NCBI GenBank assembly: GCA_963815495.1
Contig: CAWFGW010000013.1
Coordinates: 139,781 to 203,780, forward strand
Direction of reading: 5' to 3'
Origin: CAWFGW01 sp963815495
GTDB lineage: Bacteria > Bacteroidota > Bacteroidia > Cytophagales > JAAEPT01
Length of the DNA stretch: 64,000 nucleotides
Under the pieces are notes generated by a model. That model was not told the DNA's origin. It worked only from the letters and a program-made list of their open reading frames with translations, and did no database searches. Shown one piece after another: positions 1-8,865 of the stretch (position 1 is the stretch's first letter; every line of letters starts with the position of its first letter). The position numbers and the translations under genes were made by a program.

Positions 1-264
1 AAAAAGGAAAAGGGCTCTCGCAATTTTGATACAACCATAATTTTGTAAGATCTGAACACTTATCATCAAAAAAGTATGAACACCTATTAATAATAACGAA
101 CTAGCATCAAGCACTTCAGGCATAATAGTAAAACCTAAAACTATCAAGAATAGATTTGCTCCATGCCAAATTATACATGCTGCATTCAGGAGAAAGATAC
201 TTTTTTCGTCTAATAAATCGCTAGCATACTTTTCCCCAAACCAAAAGAATGACTTAATTTTCAT
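1..264 (-). CDS. N-terminal part of a membrane protein, cut by the window edge
   Basis: An open frame of 88 codons starts with ATG at 264 and runs off the left edge without a stop. An in-frame TGA lies about 30 bases upstream, so this start is well supported. The protein begins MKIKSFFWFGEKYASDLLDE and then shows two hydrophobic stretches (about residues 23-48 and 53-75), which look like transmembrane helices. A short N-terminal tail followed by paired helices is common in Bacteroidota membrane sensors such as histidine kinases or adenylate cyclases. The catalytic part lies outside the window, so that class is only a guess. It is transcribed away from the T9SS gene on its right. Confidence 0.6.
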   Translation of the reverse strand, partial: MKIKSFFWFGEKYASDLLDEKSIFLLNAACIIWHGANLFLIVLGFTIMPEVLDASSLLLIGVHTFLMISVQILQNYGCIKIARALFLF

Positions 265-424
265 TTCATTTACAAATAAGTTGCTGGTATTTGATCATGT
301 GGAAACACAAGATACTTAGGTATAGGTATGGATTGCAAAAAAAAAGAAAAAAATACATCTACGCACAAAAAAATAAAGGTGATTCTTTAAAAGAACCACC
401 TTTCCCCAAGTAAAAAAATAATGA

Positions 425-2140
425 CTATTTCAGACTAATAGTCATTGTCTTACTATCATTTTTATTTTGAATTGAAAGTATGTATACGCCAGCGGCTAAG
501 TTTAAATTAAGAGAAGATATTTCATCAGCTTCAGTACTGTACACTTCCACTCCTGTTGTAGCATAGATAGAAAGGGTGCCGCTAACAGGTACTGTGAAAT
601 TTATAGCTCCGGTGGATGGATTTGGATAAATTGATACTAATTCTTGCTCAAAAGATGACACATTTGTGATAATACTTGTTTCTTGAATTGTGGGTGAATC
701 AAACCCTGTTCCTTCTAAACCATATGCAAAATCGGCATATAAATCTGCGTTTTCTCCGACTGGAACAGTCGAAGTATAAAATACCACATCATTTTTTAAA
801 TAGGTAATTACCATTCCTTCCTTTGTTATAGTAAAGACATCACCAGTTTTCCAAGTCGTTTTAACGCCTCTTTGTACATTCGATTCCACAATATGTACTT
901 CATTACTAGCCCACAGCTGTATGGCATAATTAATATTCGCATAACCCCCACCTTGTGGTTCAGAAGATAAGCCTATTAAACCATACATATTTCTTTGAGT
1001 AAATTCAAAATAGCCATTTTTATCACTTCCAATAGTTTGAATAGAATAAGCCGAAGAAGCATATGAAGCATCACTTTTTGAAGTAACACTTCCGTCAGAA
1101 GTGGTAGTGATTTCAATAGGTTCTTGCCAAAAAGAAATCTCCTGACAGTTAAACCCAAAAACAGGGTTATCAAAGCCTGTTCCTTCTAATCCAAAGGCAA
1201 AGTCAGCAAACAAGTCTGTCGAAACTGAAATAGTAGAAGTATAAAATACATTTCCATTTTTCAGGTATGTAATTTCGTCTCCCGTTTTTTCTATTCTAAA
1301 AACATCACCAGTTGACCATGAGGTTTTAATACCGCGTTGGTCATTAGTTTCTACAACATATACATCATTGTTGCCCCATAGCTGAATTGCATAATTGATT
1401 GTTTGATAACCACCTCCTGAAGGATCAGAAGATAAACCAACTAAACCATACATATTACGTTGTGTGAATTCAAAATAACCATCACTATCGTTGTTTAACG
1501 ATTGAGATGAATAAGCAGAGGAAGCATAAGAACCGTCACTAGTTGAGGTAATACTACTATTCGAACTTATGATTACTTCCGTTTCACTTTCCCATTGAAC
1601 AATTTCTGTACAGCCATTTTCTATTTTAGGATTATCAAACCCAGTTCCTTCTAATCCAAAAGCAAAATCAACATATAAGTCAGCTGATACCGCAACCGTT
1701 GAGGTATAAAACACGACACCATTTTTTAAATATGTAATCACTGACCCTTCTTTTGCGATTCTAAAAACATCGCCAGTTGCCCATGAAGTTTTTGTACCCC
1801 TTTGGACATTAGATTCTACAACATATACTTCATTACTACCCCAGAGTTGAATGGCGTAGTCAATCATTTCATAACCTGTTCCGACAGGGCTTGTAGAAAG
1901 ACCTATTAAGCCATACATATTTCTTTGTGTGAATTCAAAGTAACCATTACTTCCTTTTTTTAGCGCCTTAGATGAATAAGCAGAGGAAGCATAGGAATTA
2001 TCGCTAGTTGACGTAACGCTACCGTTTTCTGATACTGTAGCATTTTTTACATCCTGCCATTCTACTGCCTCATAAGCATTCGCTTGGCTAGCTAGAAGGA
2101 AGCAAAAAATGGCTGAAAGATTTTGTAATTTTTTTCTCAT
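425..2140 (-). CDS. Secreted triple-repeat protein with T9SS C-terminal sorting domain
   Basis: Predicted surface or extracellular protein of 571 residues. The frame is open further upstream to 2263, but I chose the ATG at 2140. It gives a classical signal peptide (MRKKLQNLSAIFCFLLASQA, cut after ANA), whereas the upstream extension is hydrophilic and encodes the 21-bp repeats noted separately. The mature protein has three copies of a domain of about 154 residues (about 26-180, 182-334, 336-485). Each contains SYASSAYS, a GYFEFTQRNMYGL block, YAIQLW, a KTSW-TGDVF-I block and FAxGLEGTGFD. The 'GDVF.I...G..ITYLKNG..FYTST' section resembles the end of SPRY/concanavalin-like beta-sandwiches, so carbohydrate or protein binding is possible (inference). 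The last 70 residues (YPNPSTGAINF ... LAAGVYILSI) form a type A T9SS sorting domain. No catalytic motif was recognised. Confidence 0.85.
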   Translation of the reverse strand: MRKKLQNLSAIFCFLLASQANAYEAVEWQDVKNATVSENGSVTSTSDNSYASSAYSSKALKKGSNGYFEFTQRNMYGLIGLSTSPVGTGYEMIDYAIQLWGSNEVYVVESNVQRGTKTSWATGDVFRIAKEGSVITYLKNGVVFYTSTVAVSADLYVDFAFGLEGTGFDNPKIENGCTEIVQWESETEVIISSNSSITSTSDGSYASSAYSSQSLNNDSDGYFEFTQRNMYGLVGLSSDPSGGGYQTINYAIQLWGNNDVYVVETNDQRGIKTSWSTGDVFRIEKTGDEITYLKNGNVFYTSTISVSTDLFADFAFGLEGTGFDNPVFGFNCQEISFWQEPIEITTTSDGSVTSKSDASYASSAYSIQTIGSDKNGYFEFTQRNMYGLIGLSSEPQGGGYANINYAIQLWASNEVHIVESNVQRGVKTTWKTGDVFTITKEGMVITYLKNDVVFYTSTVPVGENADLYADFAYGLEGTGFDSPTIQETSIITNVSSFEQELVSIYPNPSTGAINFTVPVSGTLSIYATTGVEVYSTEADEISSLNLNLAAGVYILSIQNKNDSKTMTISLK

Positions 2141-2194
2141 TAGATTGGTTAAATTTAGGTAAAACATTTGCCCCAAAATTGAGCATTTCATCTT

Positions 2195-2233
2195 CCAATT
2201 ATCGTTCAAATTCAACCAATCATCATTCAAATT
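2195..2233. repeat. Two 18-bp direct repeats at 21-bp period upstream of the T9SS gene
   Basis: CCAATTATCGTTCAAATT (2195-2212) is followed by CCAATCATCATTCAAATT (2216-2233), with 16 of 18 bases the same and a centre-to-centre distance of 21 bp, two helical turns. They lie 55-93 bp upstream of the chosen ATG at 2140. Direct repeats at this spacing are the usual layout for LytTR-type and some other response-regulator sites, so an operator is plausible but unproven. Confidence 0.45.
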
Positions 2234-2276
2234 TGGTTGTAATGGTAAAACCAATTCAATCACGATATATTCCTGT

Positions 2277-2771
2277 CTACTCTATCTCTATTTTTTCATG
2301 GATCACTCTTTCAAAGAAAAAATGCAACCGATACAGCTGATTTGCACCCTTCTTTTGTCCCATTTGAGCGGCTATATATAATAAAGCAGCAAGACTAACT
2401 TCTACAACCAATAAAGTTAAAACAAACGAACCTTTTCCCATTTGCCACAAGGACAAACCAATAATTAAATGAAAAAGCGCTATAACTGAGAGTGCGCCAT
2501 AACCAAAGGCAAACATCACCCAAATACTTGGGTTTGGACCATATAGACCTCTAATTTCTGTGTACCCTTCTTTTTCATCTAAGGTTAAACTCAACTGCGG
2601 TGACCAATAATGCTGCTCCTGAAGTGGCACTTTGATAATTACCATATTATTTGAAAATGAACCAATACATTCATTGGTCATCTCCAGTTCTGTTTTTATT
2701 TCCTGTTTCAATTCTTCAACAGTAGTGGAGATTTTTTTATTGAAACGTGGACGAATGAGAAAACTAGTCAT
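2277..2771 (-). CDS. Conserved hypothetical membrane protein
   Basis: A 164-residue protein of unknown function. The N-terminal ~85 residues are soluble, with an amphipathic stretch and a hydrophilic beta-rich part (MVIIKVPLQEQHYWSPQLSL). They are followed by two hydrophobic segments (about 87-111 and 115-138) that look like a helical hairpin, then a charged C-terminus. There is no signal peptide, so it is probably an inner-membrane protein with a cytoplasmic N-terminal domain. It lies 137 bp upstream of the T9SS gene on the same strand and may share a transcript with it. It diverges from the YdcH-like gene. I recognise no catalytic motif. Confidence 0.75.
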   Translation of the reverse strand: MTSFLIRPRFNKKISTTVEELKQEIKTELEMTNECIGSFSNNMVIIKVPLQEQHYWSPQLSLTLDEKEGYTEIRGLYGPNPSIWVMFAFGYGALSVIALFHLIIGLSLWQMGKGSFVLTLLVVEVSLAALLYIAAQMGQKKGANQLYRLHFFFERVIHEKIEIE

Positions 2772-2899
2772 AGTTGAGACTGATTAATGTAAAAAAGTAC
2801 GATAATCTCCTCAAATAAAACATGATTTAAATTAGCTTTTGGCTTAATGAGAACCACTACATGGAAATCTTTTTGAAATTACTTTTAAGAAAAAAAGCC

Positions 2900-3130
2900 A
2901 TGGAAAATAACCACAATTTAATCAATGAATTTCCAGAAAAAGCGCAGAAAATTCATGAACTGAAAGTTGCTGACGCTCATTTTAGAAAATTATTTGATGA
3001 GTATCACGAAGTGGACCACCATATTCATCGAATAGAAGTAGACGCAGAGCCTACTACTGATGAACATTTAACCGAATTGCGTTTAAAGCGAGTGAATTTA
3101 AAAGACAAACTTTATCACTACTTAAACTAA
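2900..3130 (+). CDS. YdcH-like small protein (DUF465 family)
   Basis: A 76-residue, highly charged helical protein starting at ATG 2900 (MENNHNLINEFPEKAQKIHE). An in-frame ATG at 2861 would add 13 residues, but the shorter form matches the ~70-75 residues normal for this family. The FPE....I..LK..D..F..L...Y..V...I.RIE pattern followed by LRL.RV.LKD.LY.YL is characteristic of DUF465/YdcH. The family is widespread, cytoplasmic and predicted to form a coiled-coil hairpin; its role is not established. It stands alone, between a divergent and a convergent gene. Confidence 0.8.
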   Translation: MENNHNLINEFPEKAQKIHELKVADAHFRKLFDEYHEVDHHIHRIEVDAEPTTDEHLTELRLKRVNLKDKLYHYLN

Positions 3131-3242
3131 AAAATAAAGACCGTTTTGCCCATAAAAGAACAAGTCCGTTAATTTTTAATATTAATTTTAGCTTAACTCC
3201 CTTTGTTAGCTTTAAAGTTTGGGATTAAATGATTGTAGTGAT

Positions 3243-3755
3243 TTACCATTGGTCGATTTCTTCAAAAGCTATATGATCGCCAAAATCTTTTCCGTAATAG
3301 CTTAAAACTATCTTTTGGTTTTCATTAATTAAAAAATCACCTGTTAAAATTCGTTTATCTGTAAAAGAATTAACGTTAAAAAACCCTTTTTTCATGGTTT
3401 CAACGATGGCTCCAAGTCGAGCCATCGACTTAATCATCGCCATAAAGGAATGTTTGATGCCAAATTGGTGATACAACCGTTCTTCTGGGTCAGCAATTAT
3501 GGTGAATTGTGGTTGTTGTTTACCTGCGTATTGTAAAATCTCATCTGCTGTTGACGCAAAGACAGCTACGGTGACAATCCCTTTTTTATTCCACTCTTCT
3601 TGTTTCTGAATCAACTGATGAACTCTCAAGTTGCAAAATGGACAAGAGGCTGTCCTCAAAAATGTCAGATATACTTTACGTCCTTTTAATTGTTCAATTG
3701 AAAATTCATTGCCATTAATGTCTTTCAATTGAACTGTTTCAAACTGCTTTACCAT
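3243..3755 (-). CDS. Peroxiredoxin-like thioredoxin-fold protein (AhpC/TSA family)
   Basis: 170 residues with the layout of an AhpC/TSA thioredoxin-fold protein: an opening FETVQLKDINGNEFSIEQLK strand-turn, KVYLTFLRTASCPFC with Cys38 and Cys41, then a VAVFAST strand and FTIIADPE, a typical peroxiredoxin segment. The CPFC arrangement resembles the PRX-like2 group more than the PxxxTxxC motif of classical peroxiredoxins, so thiol-dependent peroxide or disulfide chemistry is likely but the substrate is unknown. There is no signal peptide, so it is probably cytoplasmic. It is monocistronic, with the YdcH-like gene converging on it. Confidence 0.8.
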   Translation of the reverse strand: MVKQFETVQLKDINGNEFSIEQLKGRKVYLTFLRTASCPFCNLRVHQLIQKQEEWNKKGIVTVAVFASTADEILQYAGKQQPQFTIIADPEERLYHQFGIKHSFMAMIKSMARLGAIVETMKKGFFNVNSFTDKRILTGDFLINENQKIVLSYYGKDFGDHIAFEEIDQW

Positions 3756-3950
3756 CTTCTTTTATAGGAGTTAATTTAATTATAAACTAGTTAAGCACTT
3801 TTTGTAATTTATCGTTTCCGAATTTGTTATGAAGCAGTGAAATGTCGTGGGCAGAACATATTTTTTTGCCGCTGAACTCACTTTATAGGCAAGCAAATTT
3901 AATGTTCACTAAAAAAACCTTGTACTCCCCATCATAGAGTTAACAAAACT

Positions 3951-4634
3951 TTAGTCTAATCCTAACAGCGATTTAACACGCATAAATTCACTGGAAAGGT
4001 TTGCTCGAATTTGTATTTCTTTATGTGTAAAAGGATGTACAAACGCTAACAAGTCTGCATGCAACATCATACTATCCATGTCCCACTTTTCTTTAAAAAG
4101 TTTGTTTTGCTTGTTACAGCCATGTGGTCGATCCCCAATAATGGGGTGATGAATATGAGCGAAATGTTTCCTTATTTGGTGCATACGCCCCGTTTTTGGA
4201 TATGCTTCTACCAACGAATAACGAGAAGTTGGGTGTTTACCTTGGGGCAAATCGATTTCTACTTGCTGGAGTGTTTTATATTCGGTAATGGCGTCCTGAC
4301 TGTTTCCATTTTCCTTTTTTAAGGCATAATCAATGATTCCTTCTAGTTCAGTAAACCCCCTAACAATGCTAAGGTACGTTTTACGTGTTTCACCGTTTGA
4401 AAAAAGTGCTTTCATCTGACGATCGGCTTCATCATTTAAAGCGAATAATAATACACCAGAAGTTTTTCTATCAATCCGGTGGCAGGGAGAGACTTTTTGT
4501 CCAAGTTGGTTTCTTAAAAGCTGCAACGCAAAAACTTCGGCATCGAGAGCCAGTTTTGTGCGGTGTACTAAAAGTCCATGTGGCTTGTTGATAGCAACAA
4601 AAAACTCGTCCTGATATACTATTTCTAATTCCAT
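3951..4634 (-). CDS. truC: TruC-type tRNA pseudouridine synthase (RluA family)
   Basis: Expected to isomerise a uridine to pseudouridine in tRNA (U65 for TruC), in the cytoplasm. I start it at ATG 4634 (MELEIVYQDEFFVAINKPHG), 227 residues; the open frame upstream adds 16 hydrophobic residues with no family counterpart. Motif II, CHRIDRKTSGVLLFA, contains the catalytic Asp (residue 55), preceded by the INKPHGLLVH motif I. The GRMHQIRKHFAHIHHPIIGD segment is the normal RluA-family motif. TruC is the best match by length and by the CHR(L/I)DR.TSGVL form. Another RluA-type specificity cannot be excluded. It diverges from the glycerophosphodiesterase. Confidence 0.82.
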   Translation of the reverse strand: MELEIVYQDEFFVAINKPHGLLVHRTKLALDAEVFALQLLRNQLGQKVSPCHRIDRKTSGVLLFALNDEADRQMKALFSNGETRKTYLSIVRGFTELEGIIDYALKKENGNSQDAITEYKTLQQVEIDLPQGKHPTSRYSLVEAYPKTGRMHQIRKHFAHIHHPIIGDRPHGCNKQNKLFKEKWDMDSMMLHADLLAFVHPFTHKEIQIRANLSSEFMRVKSLLGLD

Positions 4635-4732
4635 AATTATAGCGGTCACAAAGAAAATGATTTCAAAAGCAAAAAAAGCCATTCCGAAAGACTATTTGTA
4701 TTCTTATATTGGGTAGTGATAAAAGTGCGATT

Positions 4733-5545
4733 ATGAGTTCAACTATTCAAATACATGGTCATCGAGGTTGTCGGGGATATTACCCTGAAAATACCATCGA
4801 AGGTTTTAAGTTAGCACTTGAATTAGGAGCTACTGCGGTTGAATTGGATATTGTTGTGTCTAAAGATAATCAACTGATTGTCTCGCATGAACCCTATATG
4901 AATCACCTTTTTTGTCAGGATAAAGATGGAAATCAAGTATCCGAAAAAAAAGGCAAGGAAATCAATCTCTACAACATGACCTTATCAGAGATTCAACAAT
5001 TTAACTGCGGTGCCCGCATAGACAACAAATACCCCGAACAGAAAAAAGTAAAGGCGCATAAACCAAGTTTGGAAGAAGTAGTAACAGCTTTACCCAATCA
5101 TACTTTTTTAAATATAGAAGTAAAATCTGAGCGACAATGGTACGGTACTTACCAACCCGAGACCGAAGAATATGCTCGCTTAGTAGCTGATTTCATCGCT
5201 AAGCATCATCTATATTCACGTTGTTTGGTGCAGTCGTTTGATCCACAGTTTTTAAATGATTTTTATAAACAGGTTGCGGAAAAGGTAACGATTGGTTTGT
5301 TAGTAGAATGTGTGTTAGACCCTGAAAAACAACTGAAATCAATAGATTTTAAACCAACCTACTTTAATCCTGATTATACCTTATTAAAAAAAGAACATTT
5401 GGAATTCTTGAAAAGTAAGGGGATAAAAACTTTGGTATGGACAGTCAATCAACCCAAAGACATTGAGTTAATGATGGCGCTAGGTGTGGATGGTATCATC
5501 TCTGATTATCCGGATAGGGTGGTGGAATTAAAAAAGAAATTGTAG
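4733..5545 (+). CDS. Glycerophosphodiester phosphodiesterase family protein
   Basis: Predicted to hydrolyse glycerophosphodiesters to glycerol-3-phosphate and an alcohol. I start it at ATG 4733 (MSSTIQIHGHRGCRGYYPEN), 270 residues; eight residues could be added from 4709. The GDPD catalytic set is visible: His10-Arg11 with PENT at 18-21, Glu37 and Asp39 (VELDIVVSKD), and His52 (VSHEP). The later FLNIEVKSE, VQSFDPQFL and VWTVNQPKDIELMMALGVDG-type motifs complete the TIM barrel. There is no signal peptide or lipobox, so it is probably cytoplasmic. GlpD, which would use the G3P product, lies elsewhere in this window (39997-41544). Confidence 0.88.
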   Translation: MSSTIQIHGHRGCRGYYPENTIEGFKLALELGATAVELDIVVSKDNQLIVSHEPYMNHLFCQDKDGNQVSEKKGKEINLYNMTLSEIQQFNCGARIDNKYPEQKKVKAHKPSLEEVVTALPNHTFLNIEVKSERQWYGTYQPETEEYARLVADFIAKHHLYSRCLVQSFDPQFLNDFYKQVAEKVTIGLLVECVLDPEKQLKSIDFKPTYFNPDYTLLKKEHLEFLKSKGIKTLVWTVNQPKDIELMMALGVDGIISDYPDRVVELKKKL

Positions 5546-5868
5546 AAAATCATAAAATCTTCTTTTCGAGATTGGCAATTCAATCTCGTTTAGTTTACCA
5601 TAGTTAAAAAGCGGATTATAAATCCTTTTCTATCTGTACTTAGGGATTGCAAATCGCTAAGAATCACTCAATATAGGATTCTTAGAACTATTTTCTATAA
5701 TCCCAGACTTCCACCATATAAGCCATTCCCAACTCATAGAATACAGCACTTGCGAATTCATATCTCTCTTATGAACTTCCGACAACAAAGGAACACCTAT
5801 TGCAAGCCTACAATTTCGTTTCTATCTCAATGAGATTCTTCCCTTTGGTCAGAATGACGGTATAGATA
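5546..5868. repeat. Gene-free spacer with short palindromic repeats
   Basis: No coding sequence seen. It contains GGATTATAAATCC (5613-5625); an imperfect 23-base hairpin opening CTTAGGGATTGC and closing AATCGCTAAG (5639-5661); and CTAAGAATC/GATTCTTAG (5657-5665 and 5677-5685, 11-base loop). At 5832-5860 there is an element reading, on the minus strand, CCGTCATTCTGACC ... GAAGAATCTC. Its outer ends match the widespread GTCATTCTGA...GAAGAATCTC intergenic repeat. Related elements lie at 15.9-16.3 kb. The block sits between two convergent genes, so it is not a promoter region. Confidence 0.6.
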
Positions 5869-8802
5869 TTACTTCAGCGCTTCAAATAAAATTTCTACAG
5901 GGTGCTTCGCTTTCCGGTCGGTACCATCTTTAATCTGGTGACGACATGAAGTTCCTGTAGCAGCAATGATAGTAGTTTGTTCAGCCTTACGTACCGCTGG
6001 AAACAACACCAACTCCCCTATTTGCATAGAAATATCATACTTATCGGCATCATAACCGAATGAACCCGACATTCCGCAACAACCAGTAGCCAATACTTCA
6101 ACGCTGTAATTCGTTGGCAAGCTCAATATGGTTTTTGAAGGAATATTGGAAGACAATGCTTTTTGGTGGCAGTGGCCATGAAATATCACATGTTTTGATT
6201 CACTGGTAAATTGGTCCGCTGTGATGTTCCCTTTTTTGATTTCTGATTCCAAAAACTCATCGATTAAGAAGGTTTGTTTTGCTACTTTTAGAGCAGTTAT
6301 TTTCTCCACTTTCTCGACTAGTTTGGGATATTCATCTCTAAAAGAAAGAATCGCTGATGGTTCAATACCAATTAAGACCTCACCTTCTTTTAACAAGTTT
6401 TTTACGATACTTACATTTTCTTCTGCTACTTTTTTCGCATGATCCAACAATCCTTTAGACATGGCTGGTCGTGCACTTTCTTTTAGAGGGGCAATAGCAA
6501 TATCATAACCTAGTTTGGTCAACAATTTAAGGGCAGTTATACCAATCGTTACATCATTGTAATTAATGATTTCATCCGCGAAGAAATGTACTTTTCCTAA
6601 GTCTTTGTCTCCCTTTTCAAGCGATGACTTATGCTTTTTATACCATGCTTTCAAGGTAATGTTATGCAAAGTAGGAATCTCTCTTTTTTGAGAAACACCC
6701 ATCATTGACTTCACAAGATTTTTCACACCGGGTAAAGTCACTCCTAAATTATATAACCATGGTGCTTTAGAAAACAACTCGTTCGTTTTGGCAATATCAC
6801 CTATCATCTTTGATTGAAACGGAACCCCATTAGACTTGTAATATTGATGTAAAAACTCCGACTTCATGGTTGCCACATCTACGTTGGAAGGGCAATCGCT
6901 AGAACAGCCTTTACAACTTAAACATAGCTCCATCACTTCTTTAATTTCTTCGTGATCAAACCTGTTTTCTTTAGTAGAGTGCGTTAAGTATTCACGCAAC
7001 ACATTTGCGCGTGCCCGTGTGGTATCTTTTTCATTTCGGGTAGCCATGTAACTTGGACACATGGTGCCTCCAGAAAGGTGTGTTTTTCTACACACTCCAG
7101 TTCCATTGCACTGCTCAGCCATGCGCAGGATGCCAAAGGTTTCGGAGAAGTCAATAGTGGTAGTAATCTCAGGAGTCTTTGCATCTTTTTCGTAGCGCAG
7201 AAACTCATTCATGGCTGGCGCATCAACAATTTTTCCTGGATTAAAAATGTTGTTTGGATCCCAAGCTTTTTTGACTGACTTAATCAATTCATAGTTGTGG
7301 CTGCCAATCATTTTTTCGATAAATGGCGCCCTTACCCGACCATCGCCATGCTCACCACTCATGGAACCACCATATTTTTTCACTAAGGTGGCTACATCGT
7401 CTGTGATTTTAAAAAACAGTTCACGATCGCTACTTTTTTTCAAGTCGAGAATAGGTCGAAGGTGAATTTCTCCATCACCAGCGTGGGCATAATAAATACT
7501 TTTTTTTCCGTAGCTGGCCATGATTTTAGCAAACTCCGCAATAAACTCCGGCAAATCTTCTACGGTGACTGCAGTATCTTCGATACAGGCTACCCCTTTA
7601 TCATCACCAGGGATATTCCCTAATAAACCCAACCCTGCAGCCCGCAAGCTCCAGACTTTTTTAGTGTCTTCACCCCACACAATAGGAAATGCATAACCAA
7701 AACCAGCTGTTTGTACTTCTGCTATTATTTTATCGCATAAGACTTGAATTTCTTCTTTTGTCTCACGCTCAAACTCCACACATAATACTGCCTCAGGATC
7801 ACCTTCCACAAAGTAGCGATTAGCATTTTGTTCCTTGTTGTTTTTAGTACAGTCTAAGATCACTTTATCCATTAACTCACTTGCGCCAGGCTTGTGTTTC
7901 ATGGCAATGCGATTGGCACGTAATGAATGGTCAATACTTTCACTATGAATAGCTAGCACCCCTATTTCTTTAGGAGGCAAATCGACTAAATTGATTTTAA
8001 TTTCTGTAGTAAATGCTAAGGTACCTTCAGAACCTGCTAATAACTTACAGAAGTTAAAACTGTCTTTACCCTCTGTAAAAACTTCTGACTCTAACAGTAC
8101 GTCAATCGCATATCCTGTATTTCTCCGGTTAATTTCAGGTTTAGGAAACTCTTTTCGTATTTCTTGTTGATTGGCCTGGTCTTCTAATATTTTTTTTGTG
8201 TGCCGATATACTTGACCTTCTAATGTATCCAAAACACACTTTTGCTCAAATGTTTCTTTAGTTATTTTCCCGAAATGGACTTCTTGTCCATCCGCTAAAA
8301 TTGTTTCTAATTCTAATAAGTGATCGCGAGTGGTTCCATATAAAGGTGAGTGAGTACCACATGAATTGTTACCCACCATTCCTCCTATCATACAACGGTT
8401 GGATGTACTCGTTTCTGGAGCAAAGAACAACCCGTATTGTTTTAGATATTTGTTTAAGTCATCGCGAATAACTCCTGGCTGCACGCGCACCCATTTTTCT
8501 TCTTTGTTGACTTCTATTACTTGTGTGAAGTATTTAGAAACGTCAACAATAATTCCAGCTCCCACTACTTGTCCTGCAAGCGAAGTACCTGCTGTTCGTG
8601 GTATTAAAGGTGTTTTTGTTTCGTTAGCAAAACGAATTAATTTCTTGATATCCTCTTTGTTTTTGGGACGTGCTACCGCTGTTGGCATTTCTCGGTAAAC
8701 CGAAGCATCTGTAGCGTAAGCGGTACGTTGAACAGCGTCTGTATATAAATCACCTTCTAATTGGCTTTTAAGCTCCTTTAATTTTGCTAACATTGTAATC
8801 AT
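5869..8802 (-). CDS. FAD-linked oxidase / Fe-S / CCG-domain fusion oxidoreductase (GlcD-GlpC type)
   Basis: A large flavin and iron-sulfur dehydrogenase (977 residues) of the kind that oxidises D-2-hydroxyacids such as D-lactate or 2-hydroxyglutarate and passes electrons to quinone. The N-terminal half is a PCMH/VAO-type FAD domain (LIPRTAGTSLAGQVVG, MVGNNSCGTHSPLYG) followed by the FAD-oxidase C-terminal domain (HAGDGEIHLRP, SGEHGDGRVRAPF). Around residues 560-640 come two ferredoxin-like Cys clusters (CNGTGVCRK...MCPSY and CLSCKGCSSDCPSN). The C-terminal part has GHCHQKAL and TGCCGMSGSFGYD, the CCG motifs of GlpC/LldE-type subunits. Substrate cannot be read from sequence. ATGs at 8802 and 8793 are both possible; the promoter motif at 8815-8822 lies very close and slightly favours 8793. 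The gene is monocistronic. Confidence 0.9.
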   Translation of the reverse strand: MITMLAKLKELKSQLEGDLYTDAVQRTAYATDASVYREMPTAVARPKNKEDIKKLIRFANETKTPLIPRTAGTSLAGQVVGAGIIVDVSKYFTQVIEVNKEEKWVRVQPGVIRDDLNKYLKQYGLFFAPETSTSNRCMIGGMVGNNSCGTHSPLYGTTRDHLLELETILADGQEVHFGKITKETFEQKCVLDTLEGQVYRHTKKILEDQANQQEIRKEFPKPEINRRNTGYAIDVLLESEVFTEGKDSFNFCKLLAGSEGTLAFTTEIKINLVDLPPKEIGVLAIHSESIDHSLRANRIAMKHKPGASELMDKVILDCTKNNKEQNANRYFVEGDPEAVLCVEFERETKEEIQVLCDKIIAEVQTAGFGYAFPIVWGEDTKKVWSLRAAGLGLLGNIPGDDKGVACIEDTAVTVEDLPEFIAEFAKIMASYGKKSIYYAHAGDGEIHLRPILDLKKSSDRELFFKITDDVATLVKKYGGSMSGEHGDGRVRAPFIEKMIGSHNYELIKSVKKAWDPNNIFNPGKIVDAPAMNEFLRYEKDAKTPEITTTIDFSETFGILRMAEQCNGTGVCRKTHLSGGTMCPSYMATRNEKDTTRARANVLREYLTHSTKENRFDHEEIKEVMELCLSCKGCSSDCPSNVDVATMKSEFLHQYYKSNGVPFQSKMIGDIAKTNELFSKAPWLYNLGVTLPGVKNLVKSMMGVSQKREIPTLHNITLKAWYKKHKSSLEKGDKDLGKVHFFADEIINYNDVTIGITALKLLTKLGYDIAIAPLKESARPAMSKGLLDHAKKVAEENVSIVKNLLKEGEVLIGIEPSAILSFRDEYPKLVEKVEKITALKVAKQTFLIDEFLESEIKKGNITADQFTSESKHVIFHGHCHQKALSSNIPSKTILSLPTNYSVEVLATGCCGMSGSFGYDADKYDISMQIGELVLFPAVRKAEQTTIIAATGTSCRHQIKDGTDRKAKHPVEILFEALK

Positions 8803-8814
8803 CTAATGAGAGGA

Positions 8815-8842
8815 CAAAGATAATAATATATCAATATCTCAA
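8815..8842 (-). promoter_or_regulatory. Bacteroidota-type promoter for the GlcD/Fe-S fusion gene
   Basis: Read on the minus strand, TTG (8842-8840) is followed after 17 bases by TATCTTTG (8822-8815), a full match to the TAnnTTTG -7 box. The predicted transcript would start near 8810, leaving a leader of only 8 or 17 bases depending on which ATG (8802 or 8793) is used. Confidence 0.55.
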
Positions 8843-8865
8843 CTTCATTCGTTTAAAGAGGGTTC

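Noticed and set aside
2141..2263. N-terminal extension of the triple-repeat T9SS protein to ATG 2263
   Set aside because: It places a hydrophilic, repeat-encoded stretch before an otherwise perfect signal peptide.
5546..5868. Possible tRNA or small structured RNA in the spacer
   Set aside because: Hairpins are present, but there is no cloverleaf, no T-loop GTTCRA sequence and no acceptor stem pairing.
7078..7278. Small plus-strand open frame opposite the GlcD/Fe-S gene
   Set aside because: It is the complement of the Cys-rich Fe-S domain and lacks any coding signal of its own.
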